46,855 bases of DNA from Chlorobiaceae bacterium (GCA_013334435.1 JAAXXP010000008.1:1-46855); one strand, 5' to 3'. Counted from the first letter of the stretch, positions 16,469-25,337 are shown. Numbers and translations: made by a program. Notes: generated by a model from the sequence alone, not told the origin.

Positions 16469-18673
16469 ATGAAGGATATCATTGCTCCATATCCTGCCGT
16501 GCGCCTGCTGCTGTTCGTGGTTGCCGGAATTCTTGCCGGAACGGCCTCTTTGCTGCAGCTCGATGCATGGCTTCTTCTGAGTCTGCTCTTTTTTCTTCTT
16601 CTGAACGGCGCGTTCGTTTTTGAAGCGGTCCGGCTGCGACACCGTCCGTTTCCTCATGCAGTGACAGCCATAGCCTATCTGCTGTTCGTTTTCTCGTCCT
16701 TTGCGGCGGGAAGCCACTACCGGTTCAATATGGTGCCAGAGCGGAACCTGTTGCACTATACCGGCCGCCAGGTGCTGCTCTACGGCAAGATAGAGGGGCG
16801 TCCATCGCGCACCGAAAAGGGGCTTTCCTGGACGATGACGGCGCATGAGGTTTTCGAGCACGGAAGGACCGAACGGCTTTCCGATCGGGCTAAAATCTTT
16901 ATGAGAACCGGAACCGGGGAGCCTGTGGAGCTTCGTCACGGCGACATGGTGCGGGTGAAGGGGACAATTCGCCCGATACCGGGCGCGGCAAATCGGGGAG
17001 AGTTTGATCCCCGTCGTCACGCAAGGATGCAGGGCATCTTCGTGCAGCTCTACTGCGCCGGTCCCTGGCACCTGCAGCAGGATGGAGAACGTTCGCTCGA
17101 TCTGTTCGAGAGCTATGTGGTCGCTCCGCTCTACAGCTACATTGTGGCCTCCGTCGACCGCCTGATTCCCGATGGCGGTGAGCGGAAGCTGGTAAGAGGA
17201 GTACTGCTCGGTGAAAGGGAGGTGCTCGACAGGGAGGTGTTCGATGCATTCAAGACAACCGGAACCGCCCATGTGCTTGCCGTTTCCGGTCTCAATGTCG
17301 GTCTTCTCGCATTCGGTATCCATCTTCTTCTGCAGCGCTTCAAGATCAGTGCTGCGGGCCGCTGGTTTTCGTTCATCCTGATCGCATTTATCCTTGTGAC
17401 CTTCAGTTACGTCACCGGAAACTCGCCTTCGGTAAAACGTGCGGCAATCATGTCGATCGTGCTCTTCGGCGGTGAAGCGCTCGGCAGAAGGGCCTACGGT
17501 CTGAACTCTCTGGCCGTCTCCGACATCATCATTCTCCTTTTCGACCCCTTCGATCTTTTCAATCCGGGCTTCCTCATGACCAACGCCGCCGTGCTGGCCA
17601 TTCTGCTGATCTATCCGCTGCTGTATCCTCCAGGGCATCAGGAGGAGGGGATGCTGCGGGCTGCCGTCAGGTTCTTTCTCGGCAGTTTTTTCGTGAGTCT
17701 TGCGGCCATCATCGGAGTTTCACCGGTCATCGCCTACTATTTCGGCACCTTCTCCCTCGTGAGTCTTGCCGCAAACCTGCCGGTGGTGTTTTTTTCGACG
17801 GTGATGATGTACGCGCTCATGCCGATGCTCCTGTTCAATCTTTTCGCTCCCTTTCCGGCCTCGCTGTTCGGTATGAGCGGCTGGTTTTTTGCCCGTCTGA
17901 CCCTCGATTCGGCGCTTTTTTTCAGCCGGATGCCCTACGCTTCCGTACCGCTGAAACCCGATCTTCCCCAGGTGCTGATCTACTATGCTACAGCCGGAGC
18001 GGTTGCCTGGTTTTTCTACCGGAAAGCGTGGGGCAGGCTCGCCATAGCTTTCCTGCTGGGCTGCAATGCTTTTCTGTGGTATGGGATGGCGGACCGGACG
18101 CAACCGGGAAAAGGAGTGGTGACGGTGAATCTCGGCCGGAATCTCGCCCTGCTCTACGCTACAGGCAGCGAAACCGTGATCGTCGATGCGGGCAAAAATG
18201 CCCGTGATGCCTTGCGCATCATGCGCCAGATAGAAGAGTACCATCTTCCGCCGCCTGCTGCAGCGCTTCAGTTCCATTCGAAGGATTCGCTTTTCATGGC
18301 GCTTCCTGTTCGGCTGCACATGCCGGCCGAACAGGATCGTATGGTGCTCTCCTCGATGGTTATCAGCCGCCCGATGGAGAAGGTGCTCTCCATCCGGAGC
18401 CGTGACCGCTCGCTGCTCTATGTATCGGGTTCCAGCCGCCTGCGGGAAGAACTCGCCTGGAAAGCCGATATTGCGATTATCGCGGTCTACCGTTTCCGCG
18501 AAAAGCAGGAACGGCAGCTAACCCGATGGCTGAATTATGCGCAGCCGAAGCGCTGCATTTTCCTTGCCGGCTCGTTTCTCCCGCAGCAGGACAAGGCCGC
18601 GCTCTGCCGTTTTGCCGGACAGAGGCCGAACATCGAGATCCGTCGGCCCGACCGCCAGATCGTGATTCGTTAG
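16469..18673 (+). CDS. comEC: ComEC/Rec2 family DNA-uptake channel
   Basis: Polytopic inner-membrane protein of 734 residues related to the channel that passes single-stranded DNA into the cytoplasm during transformation. The order is two N-terminal helices, a DUF4131-type soluble domain (about 60-200), then the Competence domain with HVLAVSGLNVGLLAFGIHLL and YVTGNSPSVKRAAIMSIVLF, and further helices to about 540. The C-terminal 180 residues resemble the metallo-beta-lactamase-like domain (ETVIVDAGKNARDALRIM). I do not find its HxHxDH metal motif, so this domain looks catalytically dead or shortened. Whether the organism is naturally competent cannot be told here. Confidence 0.93.
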   Translation: MKDIIAPYPAVRLLLFVVAGILAGTASLLQLDAWLLLSLLFFLLLNGAFVFEAVRLRHRPFPHAVTAIAYLLFVFSSFAAGSHYRFNMVPERNLLHYTGRQVLLYGKIEGRPSRTEKGLSWTMTAHEVFEHGRTERLSDRAKIFMRTGTGEPVELRHGDMVRVKGTIRPIPGAANRGEFDPRRHARMQGIFVQLYCAGPWHLQQDGERSLDLFESYVVAPLYSYIVASVDRLIPDGGERKLVRGVLLGEREVLDREVFDAFKTTGTAHVLAVSGLNVGLLAFGIHLLLQRFKISAAGRWFSFILIAFILVTFSYVTGNSPSVKRAAIMSIVLFGGEALGRRAYGLNSLAVSDIIILLFDPFDLFNPGFLMTNAAVLAILLIYPLLYPPGHQEEGMLRAAVRFFLGSFFVSLAAIIGVSPVIAYYFGTFSLVSLAANLPVVFFSTVMMYALMPMLLFNLFAPFPASLFGMSGWFFARLTLDSALFFSRMPYASVPLKPDLPQVLIYYATAGAVAWFFYRKAWGRLAIAFLLGCNAFLWYGMADRTQPGKGVVTVNLGRNLALLYATGSETVIVDAGKNARDALRIMRQIEEYHLPPPAAALQFHSKDSLFMALPVRLHMPAEQDRMVLSSMVISRPMEKVLSIRSRDRSLLYVSGSSRLREELAWKADIAIIAVYRFREKQERQLTRWLNYAQPKRCIFLAGSFLPQQDKAALCRFAGQRPNIEIRRPDRQIVIR

Positions 18674-18810
18674 CCGCATGACGGCAGCTCTTCAGGAACC
18701 AATGCAGGTTCGCTGTTGTTGATGGTTCACTTGCATGAAACGTTGGCTATAAGTCAGATTCCATGAATGCGTCAGGTTTATTCTGGTATTTCAACTAAAG
18801 GGAGGAGACG

Positions 18811-19011
18811 ATGAAAAAAATCATTATGACAGGGTTGATTCTTCTGGTATCCGGTTGTGCTCCTTACATGCATGACCGCGACGACCGTCGCAACGACCGG
18901 GATTATCCTCGGAAAGATGGGCGCAGCGATTCTGACGACAGGGATGGCCGCCGCGATCAGAACGACAGGAGAGATCGTGACGATAACCTGTATCAGCCGG
19001 GTTACAAATAA
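18811..19011 (+). CDS. Asp/Arg-rich mini-lipoprotein
   Basis: A 66-residue predicted lipoprotein. A very strong RBS (GGGAGGAG) precedes the ATG. The signal peptide MKKIIMTGLILLVSGC gives lipobox Cys16. Nearly everything after it is Asp, Arg, Asn and Lys (HDRDDRRNDRD; SDDRDGRRDQNDRRDRDD), followed by a short tail NLYQPGYK. The mature part is of low complexity and probably disordered. I do not recognise a family. It is convergent with a small cytoplasmic gene ending 15 bases later. Confidence 0.75.
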   Translation: MKKIIMTGLILLVSGCAPYMHDRDDRRNDRDYPRKDGRSDSDDRDGRRDQNDRRDRDDNLYQPGYK

Positions 19012-19025
19012 CTCCCTGAAAACCA

Positions 19026-19403
19026 TCAGTGCCAGCCGGATTCCATGAGCCACCGTCCGGCCGATTCGGGGTCGGTGAACATGCGGAGGATGAGGCCCCG
19101 GTTGACGACGACGTTTTCGAAGAAACGCGCATCGGCAACGAATGCCGGATTGCATACGATTGCGATCCTGACTGCCCGTGGAACGTGCGAAGCCAGAAAT
19201 TTGCCCGCTTCGTAGGTATCGACGGTGCCCAGCCGGTATTCGATGCCGGTTTCGTCGCAGAGCACGCGGGTGGCTCCGGATCGAAGACAGGCCTCGATTA
19301 CCCCGAGAGCATAACCTTCAACATCCTCGATACTCTCATCGGAACCCGAGGCCGTCACGAAAAGGGTCTCTCCGTCGATTTTCGTGGTGTACCGGATACT
19401 CAT
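19026..19403 (-). CDS. STAS/SpoIIAA-like small protein
   Basis: A 125-residue cytoplasmic protein with an alternating beta-alpha pattern: beta start SIRYTTKIDGETLFVTASG, a helix with EGYALGVIEACLRSGATRVL, and a later strand RIAIVCNPAFVAD. It ends in an FTDPESAGRWL helix, much like SpoIIAA/STAS-like domains that read out 'status' signals in bacteria. The assignment is by pattern only. It is the last of four co-directional genes starting with the OppC-like permease. Confidence 0.6.
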   Translation of the reverse strand: MSIRYTTKIDGETLFVTASGSDESIEDVEGYALGVIEACLRSGATRVLCDETGIEYRLGTVDTYEAGKFLASHVPRAVRIAIVCNPAFVADARFFENVVVNRGLILRMFTDPESAGRWLMESGWH

Positions 19404-19433
19404 GGTTGGTGCAGGTTTGCTGCTTTTTTTAAG

Positions 19434-19709
19434 TCAGGCGTCGTTGCCGCCGCTGAAGAGGTTGTTTACGACGAGCTTGTCGATGATTTTCGTGACGTCC
19501 GGCGAGAGGCCGGGAGGGTTGATGCGGCTGATCACCTGGGCAAGGGTGTAGATCTTGCCTTCCAGGGGAAGGAACTTGTTGACCACCACGACCTTGTCTT
19601 CCCTCAGGCGGCATTCGCCGCCGAGAAAATTTCCTTTTTCGTACCGCAGGCCGAAGCCGAGTTCCTTTACGGTTTTTTCAAGCAGGGTGAGCTGTGCGGT
19701 TTTTTTCAT
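19434..19709 (-). CDS. Conserved hypothetical protein
   Basis: A 91-residue soluble protein, not recognised. It starts with a helix (TAQLTLLEKTVKELGFGLRY), then shows beta-like segments (GNFLGGECRLREDKVVVVNK) and a C-terminal helix pair (TKIIDKLVVNNLF). No Cys clusters, signal peptide or membrane segments. It lies 24 bases after the Nudix gene and 30 bases before the STAS-like gene, in an apparent operon. Confidence 0.7.
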   Translation of the reverse strand: MKKTAQLTLLEKTVKELGFGLRYEKGNFLGGECRLREDKVVVVNKFLPLEGKIYTLAQVISRINPPGLSPDVTKIIDKLVVNNLFSGGNDA

Positions 19710-19733
19710 GACGGCCGGGTCCCGGTAATGGTG

Positions 19734-20294
19734 TCAGCGGTTCAGCATCAGAAGATATTTCAGGATTGGCGCCGCATGAAGTGATTGACGCATCTCTCCC
19801 TGGAGTACGATTGTACGCAGTTCCCCGATACTTACCAGATGAACGGATATTTCCTCCGTGGCGTCGAGTTGCCTTGGTCCCAGGGGTTCCACACCTTCAG
19901 CAAGAAAGGTGCAGGTGAGATTGTTCTGCAGTGCGGGGTTCGCCGACAGCTCCATCCAGGGTGTCCACGTTCCGCCCCCGAATCCGGTCTCCTCGAGCAG
20001 TTCCCGTTTGGCGGCTTCGAGCAGCGACTCACCGGGCTTGTCGTGAACGCCTGCGGGAAGTTCCCAGTAAACGCCTCCGATACCGTGCCGGTACTGCCGG
20101 ATCAGCACCGCCTGGCCTTCCGTGGTCAGGGCCAGCACGTTTGTCCATGGCGGGTACTCCCAGATGTAGTAGTCGTCGATAATCCTGCCGTTCGGTAGTC
20201 TGACCCTGTCCTGCCGCATGGTGAGCCAGGGGTACCGGTAGAGGTACCGGGTGTCGAGCCTCTCCCATGCACCCGGCTCATGCTCGCCGTTCAT
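19734..20294 (-). CDS. Nudix hydrolase (ADP-ribose pyrophosphatase-like)
   Basis: A 186-residue hydrolase of nucleoside-diphosphate derivatives. The Nudix box is clear: KPGESLLEAAKRELLEETGF, with the REL-EETG helix that binds Mg2+. Upstream LIRQYRHGIGGVYWELPAGV is typical of the ADP-ribose/NDP-sugar pyrophosphatase branch. The start at 20294 is chosen because the ATG overlaps the stop of the permease gene (ATGA), indicating translational coupling; the open frame continues upstream only as a shadow inside the permease. Substrate is not certain. Confidence 0.9.
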   Translation of the reverse strand: MNGEHEPGAWERLDTRYLYRYPWLTMRQDRVRLPNGRIIDDYYIWEYPPWTNVLALTTEGQAVLIRQYRHGIGGVYWELPAGVHDKPGESLLEAAKRELLEETGFGGGTWTPWMELSANPALQNNLTCTFLAEGVEPLGPRQLDATEEISVHLVSIGELRTIVLQGEMRQSLHAAPILKYLLMLNR

Positions 20295-21736
20295 GACTGT
20301 CCGCGCATTCGGGGATCGAGGGCGTCCCGAACGCCGTCGCCGATAAGATTGAAGCAGATCACCGTGGTGAGAATCGCAATGCCGGGAAAGGTCGATATCC
20401 ACCAGTGGTTCAACAGGCTGTCGCGGCCTTCGTTGATGATGTTTCCCCAGCTCGGGGTGGGCGGCTGTACGCCGAGGCCGAGGAAGGAGAGTCCGGCTTC
20501 GGTAAGGATGATGCTGCCGATCCGGAGGGTTGCGGCAATGATGACCGGTGTCAGGGTGTTCGGTGCGAGGTGGCGGAAAATGATTCTCATACTGGAGAGT
20601 CCGAGCGCTTTGGCCGCAAGAATGAACTCCTGCTCCTTGAGGGAGAGTACCTGGCTTCTGACGATACGGGCGACACCCATCCATCCGGTGAAGGAGAGCG
20701 TGATGACGATCAGGTAGATCGAGTTGCCGAATGCGGCTATGATGATGAGAATCAGGAAGAGTGCGGGAAATGCGATCAGCACATCGACGATTCTCATCAG
20801 TACGGCATCGATCCATCCGCCGAAATAGCCCGACGATATGCCGATAACGGTTCCGAGCGTAACCGAGATGAGCACGACGAGAAACCCGATCGAGAGGGAA
20901 ATGCGTGACCCGTAGATCACCCGGCTGAGAATATCCCGTCCGTACTGATCGGTTCCGAGCACGAAGGTTCTGGTGACTTCCGGCGTTTTTCCACCGCGGT
21001 CGGCAAGTTCTTCAACCGGCATGGTTCTTGTTCGCATGCCCTGAAGATAGGTGACCGTGCCGTTTTCGATACGGTAGCCGTCGACAAATTTCAATGCGTT
21101 TGGCTCGTTCCGGGTTTTCAGGGTCCTGAGATCGCCGATCAGGGATGCTGCCATGCGGTCTTCGATGTTGTCGGCCCTTGTCACCGGCATCGCCTGAATT
21201 TTAGGCTGCAGGAGCACCAGCGCCTGCAGGCGGGTCAACGGCGGTTTATAGGCGGTAACGAGAAAATCCTGCTGGTCGTAAGGACTGAATGGCGCGAGGA
21301 GCGGAGCAAGGCATGCAACGGAGTACAGGACGAAAACCACCGCTGCCGCACTCTGGGCGATGGTGTTGCGCATGAACGCCTGCAGGCTGATGCTTCCGAG
21401 GCTGGATTCGTTGCGGCTTTCATCGGAATTTTGCCGGGCGGCCTTTGCCGCTGATTTTTCTGAAATGAGAGCGAGGGTCGGGAGCATGGCCAGAAGCACG
21501 ATTGCGGCAACCCAGAATTCGATGATCTCGATGCTGAAAATTTCCCGAAGTCTGTGGGGCGCCCTCACCAGCAGCGCCGATGCGACGGCAAGTGAACGGA
21601 GACTGATGAGCACCAGATCCCACTGCAGGATCAGGATGAGGAGATAGGCAAGAAAGGAGCAGAGCAGAAAAATGCCTTGTCCTTTTCTCTGACGGCGGAT
21701 AAGACCGAGTCCGGGGATACGATGAAGAAGCGGCAA
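20291..21736 (-). CDS. OppC/DppC-type ABC transporter permease with long N-terminal extension
   Basis: Inner-membrane permease of the oligopeptide/nickel ABC family, 481 residues, whereas DppC/OppC are usually near 300. The C-terminal 220 residues are the BPD transport domain, with GTDQYGRDILSRVIYGSRIS, the ATPase-contact loop region EFILAAKALGLSSMRIIFRH, and GLSFLGLGVQPPTPSWG. The first 140 residues add several hydrophobic segments (FLLCSFLAYLLILILQW; FWVAAIVLLAMLPTLALI) before the usual first helix. A 130-residue insert (about 165-270) follows that helix. No partner permease, ATPase or binding-protein gene is adjacent. It is coupled to a Nudix gene. Confidence 0.88.
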   Translation of the reverse strand: MPLLHRIPGLGLIRRQRKGQGIFLLCSFLAYLLILILQWDLVLISLRSLAVASALLVRAPHRLREIFSIEIIEFWVAAIVLLAMLPTLALISEKSAAKAARQNSDESRNESSLGSISLQAFMRNTIAQSAAAVVFVLYSVACLAPLLAPFSPYDQQDFLVTAYKPPLTRLQALVLLQPKIQAMPVTRADNIEDRMAASLIGDLRTLKTRNEPNALKFVDGYRIENGTVTYLQGMRTRTMPVEELADRGGKTPEVTRTFVLGTDQYGRDILSRVIYGSRISLSIGFLVVLISVTLGTVIGISSGYFGGWIDAVLMRIVDVLIAFPALFLILIIIAAFGNSIYLIVITLSFTGWMGVARIVRSQVLSLKEQEFILAAKALGLSSMRIIFRHLAPNTLTPVIIAATLRIGSIILTEAGLSFLGLGVQPPTPSWGNIINEGRDSLLNHWWISTFPGIAILTTVICFNLIGDGVRDALDPRMRGQS

Positions 21737-21959
21737 TGCTCAAGTATCTGATTTATGGTGGTCGCTGCTGCTTTGACGGGCAATTGTGTTTTTCGCTTCG
21801 GGTCTCCAGGAAATTATCACGCTCCGGAGCGGCGGGCGAAAAAACGCCCGAACCCGGCAATAGCGCTTAACGGTGCAGTCCTGTGAAGCGGTTTACTGCC
21901 AATATTGTTTCAATTACCGGAAAAAACAATACATGCAGCCCGAAAACCCTCCGGCGAAC
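21737..21959. other. Intergenic region upstream of the permease
   Basis: No gene is seen. A small hairpin GGGCG-AAAAAA-CGCCC lies near 21835-21852. The rest presumably holds the promoter of the permease operon on the minus strand, but I cannot place it. Confidence 0.4.
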
Positions 21960-21997
21960 AAAAAAAGCAGCTTTCCGATCAGGGGAAAGCTGCTTTT
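21960..21997 (-). terminator. Terminator of the prs-rplY operon
   Basis: Arms AAAAGCAGCTTTCC and GGAAAGCTGCTTTT pair over 14 bp with a seven-base loop, and the minus strand continues into T. It lies about 40 bases after the rplY stop codon. Confidence 0.9.
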
Positions 21998-22039
21998 CGA
22001 ATGCATGTTCTCTTTTCAGTGAAAAGGAAGGAGCGTGTT

Positions 22040-22633
22040 TCAGGCTTCGGCAGTGGCTTCGTCTGTTGCCTCGGCTTCCTTTTTCGGTGCAAGAACACTC
22101 ACAACCGGAGTATCGGGGTCATCCATGATGCTGAGTCCGGAATAGCCGCTCATCGGAATCTCTTTCACGTGAATGATATGGCCGATTTCCAGAGCGGTGA
22201 CGTCGATGGTGAGGTGATCCGGCATATCGGCAGGCAGCCCCTTGATGGTCAGTGCGTGACGGATAATCTGGATTTTCCCGCCTTTTTCAACACCGACGGC
22301 GTTGCCGCTTACGGCTACGGGAACTTCAAGTTCAATGATTTCGTCGGCTGCGAACAGCTGGAAATCGGTATGAATGACACGGTCGGTTACCGGGTCGAAC
22401 TGTACGTCCTTGATGAAGGAGCGCATTGTTTTGCCATCCGGAAACTGGAGGTCGATAATGTGCGATTCAGCCGAGTGAACGAGCTTGTTGAGAGCGATCT
22501 CATTGATACTGACTGCGACGGTCTCTTCACCTTTATGATAGATAACTGCAGGGACGATACCGCTCTTGCGCAGTCTGGCGGCTTCGTTTTTCCTGACAAC
22601 GCGGGGTTCTACCCCTAATGCAATTGTTTCCAT
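22040..22633 (-). CDS. rplY: 50S ribosomal protein L25 (bL25, general stress CTC type)
   Basis: Binds 5S rRNA in the large subunit. At 197 residues it is the long CTC form: an N-terminal L25 domain (about 1-90, with RKNEAARLRKSGIVPAVIY) followed by a TL5/CTC beta domain (about 95-185, with GLPADMPDHLTIDVTALEIG). It has an acidic Ala/Glu tail. It follows prs after 31 bases on the same strand, an arrangement common in bacteria, and is closed by a strong terminator. Confidence 0.96.
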   Translation of the reverse strand: METIALGVEPRVVRKNEAARLRKSGIVPAVIYHKGEETVAVSINEIALNKLVHSAESHIIDLQFPDGKTMRSFIKDVQFDPVTDRVIHTDFQLFAADEIIELEVPVAVSGNAVGVEKGGKIQIIRHALTIKGLPADMPDHLTIDVTALEIGHIIHVKEIPMSGYSGLSIMDDPDTPVVSVLAPKKEAEATDEATAEA

Positions 22634-22664
22634 GCTCTTCCTTTATATCTTTTCTGCTTGTGAT

Positions 22665-23636
22665 TTAGTGATTGTTCGTGATTTTTTCGCTGATATTTTT
22701 GCTGTCGAACAGGCAGCTGACCGAATCGTCTTCATAAATGCGCTTGATGGCTTCGCCGAACAGACCGCTGACCGATACGGTTTCGATTTTAGGCGAATAT
22801 GCGTGTTTGGTGACCACCGAATCGGTAACGATTACCTTTTCGATAACCGAGGCATCGATACGCTCGATGGCCGGACCGGAAAGGATCGGGTGCGTTGCTG
22901 CTGCATAGATGTTCAGGCCGCCTGCTTCGCGGATGGCTTTTGCTGCATTGACCAGCGTGCCGGCCGTGTCGATCATGTCATCGACAAGCAGGACGTTTCT
23001 TCCGCTCACATCGCCGATGATGTTCATCACTTCGGCTACGTTTGCCTTTGGACGCCGTTTGTCGACAATCACCAGATCGGTGCCAAGCTCTTCGGCGAAT
23101 TTTCTTGCGAGTTTGACGCCGCCTACGTCCGGTGAGGCGACAACGAGGTTGTCGCGGAACTCTCTGTGGCGGATATGGTCGATGAGTACGACGCTCGAAT
23201 AAAGGTGGTCAAACGGAATATCGAAAAATCCCTGTATCTGCGGAGCGTGCAGATCCATGGTCAGAATGCGGTTCGCTCCGGCTTCGGTAAGCAGGTTGGC
23301 GACAAGTTTGGCTGTGATGGCGACCCTCGGCTTGTCCTTTCTGTCCTGCCGGGCATAGCCGTAGTAGGGAAGAACCGCCGTGATTCGTGCTGCAGAGGAA
23401 CGCCGGGCTGCGTCGATCATGATCAGCAGCTCCATGAGGCTGTCGGCAGGTGGATTGGTGGACTGGATGATGAACAGATCCGATCCCCTGACCGATTCGA
23501 AATAGTTTACTGAAATTTCCCCGTCGGAGAAATTTTCGACTTTTGCGTTGCACAGCGGCATGCCGAGATAACGTGCTATTTTCTCTGCGATAGCCGGGTT
23601 GCTGCGCCCTGCAAAAATTTTAATTGGTTTTGCCAT
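22665..23636 (-). CDS. prs: Ribose-phosphate pyrophosphokinase (PRPP synthetase)
   Basis: Makes PRPP from ribose 5-phosphate and ATP for nucleotide, His and Trp synthesis. The start at 23636 gives MAKPIKIFAGRSNPAIAEKI, the expected N-terminus and 323 residues, with AGGA five bases upstream; the frame stays open to 23690. Catalytic and binding motifs are VLPYYGYARQDRKDKPR, the metal-binding DLHAPQIQGFFDIPFDHLYS, and the PRPP loop LLVDDMIDTAGTLVNAA. It shares a transcript with rplY. Confidence 0.96.
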   Translation of the reverse strand: MAKPIKIFAGRSNPAIAEKIARYLGMPLCNAKVENFSDGEISVNYFESVRGSDLFIIQSTNPPADSLMELLIMIDAARRSSAARITAVLPYYGYARQDRKDKPRVAITAKLVANLLTEAGANRILTMDLHAPQIQGFFDIPFDHLYSSVVLIDHIRHREFRDNLVVASPDVGGVKLARKFAEELGTDLVIVDKRRPKANVAEVMNIIGDVSGRNVLLVDDMIDTAGTLVNAAKAIREAGGLNIYAAATHPILSGPAIERIDASVIEKVIVTDSVVTKHAYSPKIETVSVSGLFGEAIKRIYEDDSVSCLFDSKNISEKITNNH

Positions 23637-23821
23637 TGCGTCCTGCATTTTCACTATGAAACGGGTTATATTATGGCAGTATTTTTTCATCTCCCGGATG
23701 GCCGGACCATTTATTCCGCTCCCTTGATCAGGCCGTCACAGGACTTCGAATATAATGAAAAAGGCTTAAAAATTAATTAATTTTTTCCTCTTTGCACCGT
23801 ATTGTTATCTACTTATAAAAT

Positions 23822-24874
23822 ATGTTAATAAGCGAAATCAGGGACTACCTTGGGCAGTTTTTCGGAAGTGTCGAACTGCATGGCGGCAGCGATGGTGTAA
23901 TTTCAGGCCCGGCAAAAATCGAAGACGCGCAGCCTGGCCAGGTCACCTTTGTGTCGAATGAAAAATATCTCAGGTTTCTTGACACGACGGAGGCTTCTCT
24001 GGTGATTGTCGCTCAAGGCGTCGATGTCGATCGCTATCGCGAACGCTCGGCATTTATCAGGGTCCGCGATCCCTATACGGCGTTCATGCTTCTGCTTCAG
24101 AAGTTCAGCAGGCCAAGAAAGATTGCCGCACCGGGCATAGCCCATACGGCCGTGATCGGAAAGGATGTGCGGCTCGGAACCGGTGTGTCGATAGGGGATT
24201 ATGCAGTTGTCGGCGACGGCTGTTCGATTGGCGACAACTCGGTGATCGGGCCTCATTCGGTACTTTTTCATGACGTTTCCGTAGGCAGCGGAACGGTTAT
24301 CAGCACGAATGTCACCTGTTATGATGGCTCCGTTATCGGCAATCGGGTAATCATACACTCCGGAAGCGTCATCGGAGCCGACGGGTTCGGTTTTGCCCCC
24401 CAGGAGGATGGTTCATATCTGAAAATACCGCAGCTCGGCATTGTCGAGATCGGTGACGATACCGAAATCGGGGCAAATACCACAATCGACCGGGCGACGA
24501 TGGGGAGCACGGTGATAGGCAAAGGGGTGAAAATCGACAATCTCGTTCAGGTGGCTCACAACTGCCGCATCGGGGATCATACCGTCATCGCCGCTCAGGC
24601 AGGAATTTCCGGCAGCGTCATCCTCGGCAAATGCTGCATGATCGGCGGGCAGGCCGGATTTGCAGGTCATCTTGAACTTGCCGATCGTATTCAGGTGGCC
24701 GCGAAATCCGGTCTTTCCAAGTCGTTTCCCGACGCCGGTATTTCATTGCGAGGCACTCCTGCACAACCCATGCGCGAACAGCTGAAGCAGGAAGCGCTGG
24801 TGAGGAACCTCGGCTCGATGAAGGAGCGGCTTGAGCGGCTTGAGGCCGAACTTCGCCGGCTGCAGGAGGGCTGA
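23822..24874 (+). CDS. lpxD: UDP-3-O-acylglucosamine N-acyltransferase
   Basis: Third step of lipid A synthesis: adds a hydroxyacyl chain from acyl-ACP to the glucosamine amine. The 350 residues comprise an N-terminal uridine-binding domain (1-100), left-handed beta-helix hexapeptide repeats (about 105-310) and a C-terminal helix ([20 protein letters not shown]). The catalytic His is in [20 protein letters not shown], and [15 protein letters not shown] is also typical. It stands alone between prs (divergent) and its own terminator, rather than beside lpxC or fabZ. Confidence 0.96.
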   Translation: MLISEIRDYLGQFFGSVELHGGSDGVISGPAKIEDAQPGQVTFVSNEKYLRFLDTTEASLVIVAQGVDVDRYRERSAFIRVRDPYTAFMLLLQKFSRPRKIAAPGIAHTAVIGKDVRLGTGVSIGDYAVVGDGCSIGDNSVIGPHSVLFHDVSVGSGTVISTNVTCYDGSVIGNRVIIHSGSVIGADGFGFAPQEDGSYLKIPQLGIVEIGDDTEIGANTTIDRATMGSTVIGKGVKIDNLVQVAHNCRIGDHTVIAAQAGISGSVILGKCCMIGGQAGFAGHLELADRIQVAAKSGLSKSFPDAGISLRGTPAQPMREQLKQEALVRNLGSMKERLERLEAELRRLQEG

Positions 24875-24899
24875 ACTCCCGTTTTCGTCATCCCGACGT

Positions 24900-24941
24900 G
24901 CTCCCTGAGCGGATTTGTGTTTCCCGCTCAGGGAGCTTTTT
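24900..24941 (+). terminator. Terminator of lpxD
   Basis: Arms GCTCCCTGAGCGG and CCGCTCAGGGAGC (13 bp) enclose an 11-base loop and are followed by five T on the plus strand, 25 bases after the stop codon. Confidence 0.88.
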
Positions 24942-24944
24942 CCT

Positions 24945-25337
24945 TTATGAGAGGTTTCTCGGCACCTGCGAGGAGTGGTGGTGCACGATAGGCCTGTCGA
25001 AGGTTATATCGATAACGAAGCTGAACCGGGAGGGAAAACTCAGCAGCACCTGATCGACTTCGAATTCAAAGGAGTAGATACCGCTGATGGTATGCAGGGT
25101 TTCGCTCAGGGGCTGTTTTCTCAGGGCTTTGTTGTGGAGCCTTACGCCGAGGCCGTCTCTTGTCGCAAGCTGTTCGAAATAGCCTTTTACTCCATCCGGG
25201 GATGTAACCGTATGGGGAGAAAATGTTGGAATCAGGACGGCATCTTCATGGTAAAGGGCGGCGATATCCTCGGGGTTTCCGCAGCATACCCGTGAAACCC
25301 ACTGGAACAGCACTTCTTCAGGATTGTTGAATAGCAT
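24945..25337 (-). CDS. NTF2-like/SnoaL-like protein (CaMKII association-domain type)
   Basis: A 130-residue protein of the NTF2 cone fold. The start at 25337 (MLFNNPEEVLFQWVSRVCCG) is chosen because the upstream open frame includes the ompA terminator. Fold marks are an N-terminal helix, the NPEDIAALYHEDAVLIPTFS loop, the GVKGYFEQLATRDGLGVRL helix and paired strands ending in the His-rich RPIVHHHSSQVP. Relatives in other bacteria include CaMKII-association-domain-like and DUF4440 proteins; a ligand or catalytic role is unknown. Confidence 0.75.
   Translation of the reverse strand: MLFNNPEEVLFQWVSRVCCGNPEDIAALYHEDAVLIPTFSPHTVTSPDGVKGYFEQLATRDGLGVRLHNKALRKQPLSETLHTISGIYSFEFEVDQVLLSFPSRFSFVIDITFDRPIVHHHSSQVPRNLS

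Noticed and set aside
23796-23822. TTGCAC and TATAAA with 16-base spacing just before lpxD
   Set aside because: The -10-like hexamer ends only three bases before the start codon, so a transcript from it would miss the ATG.
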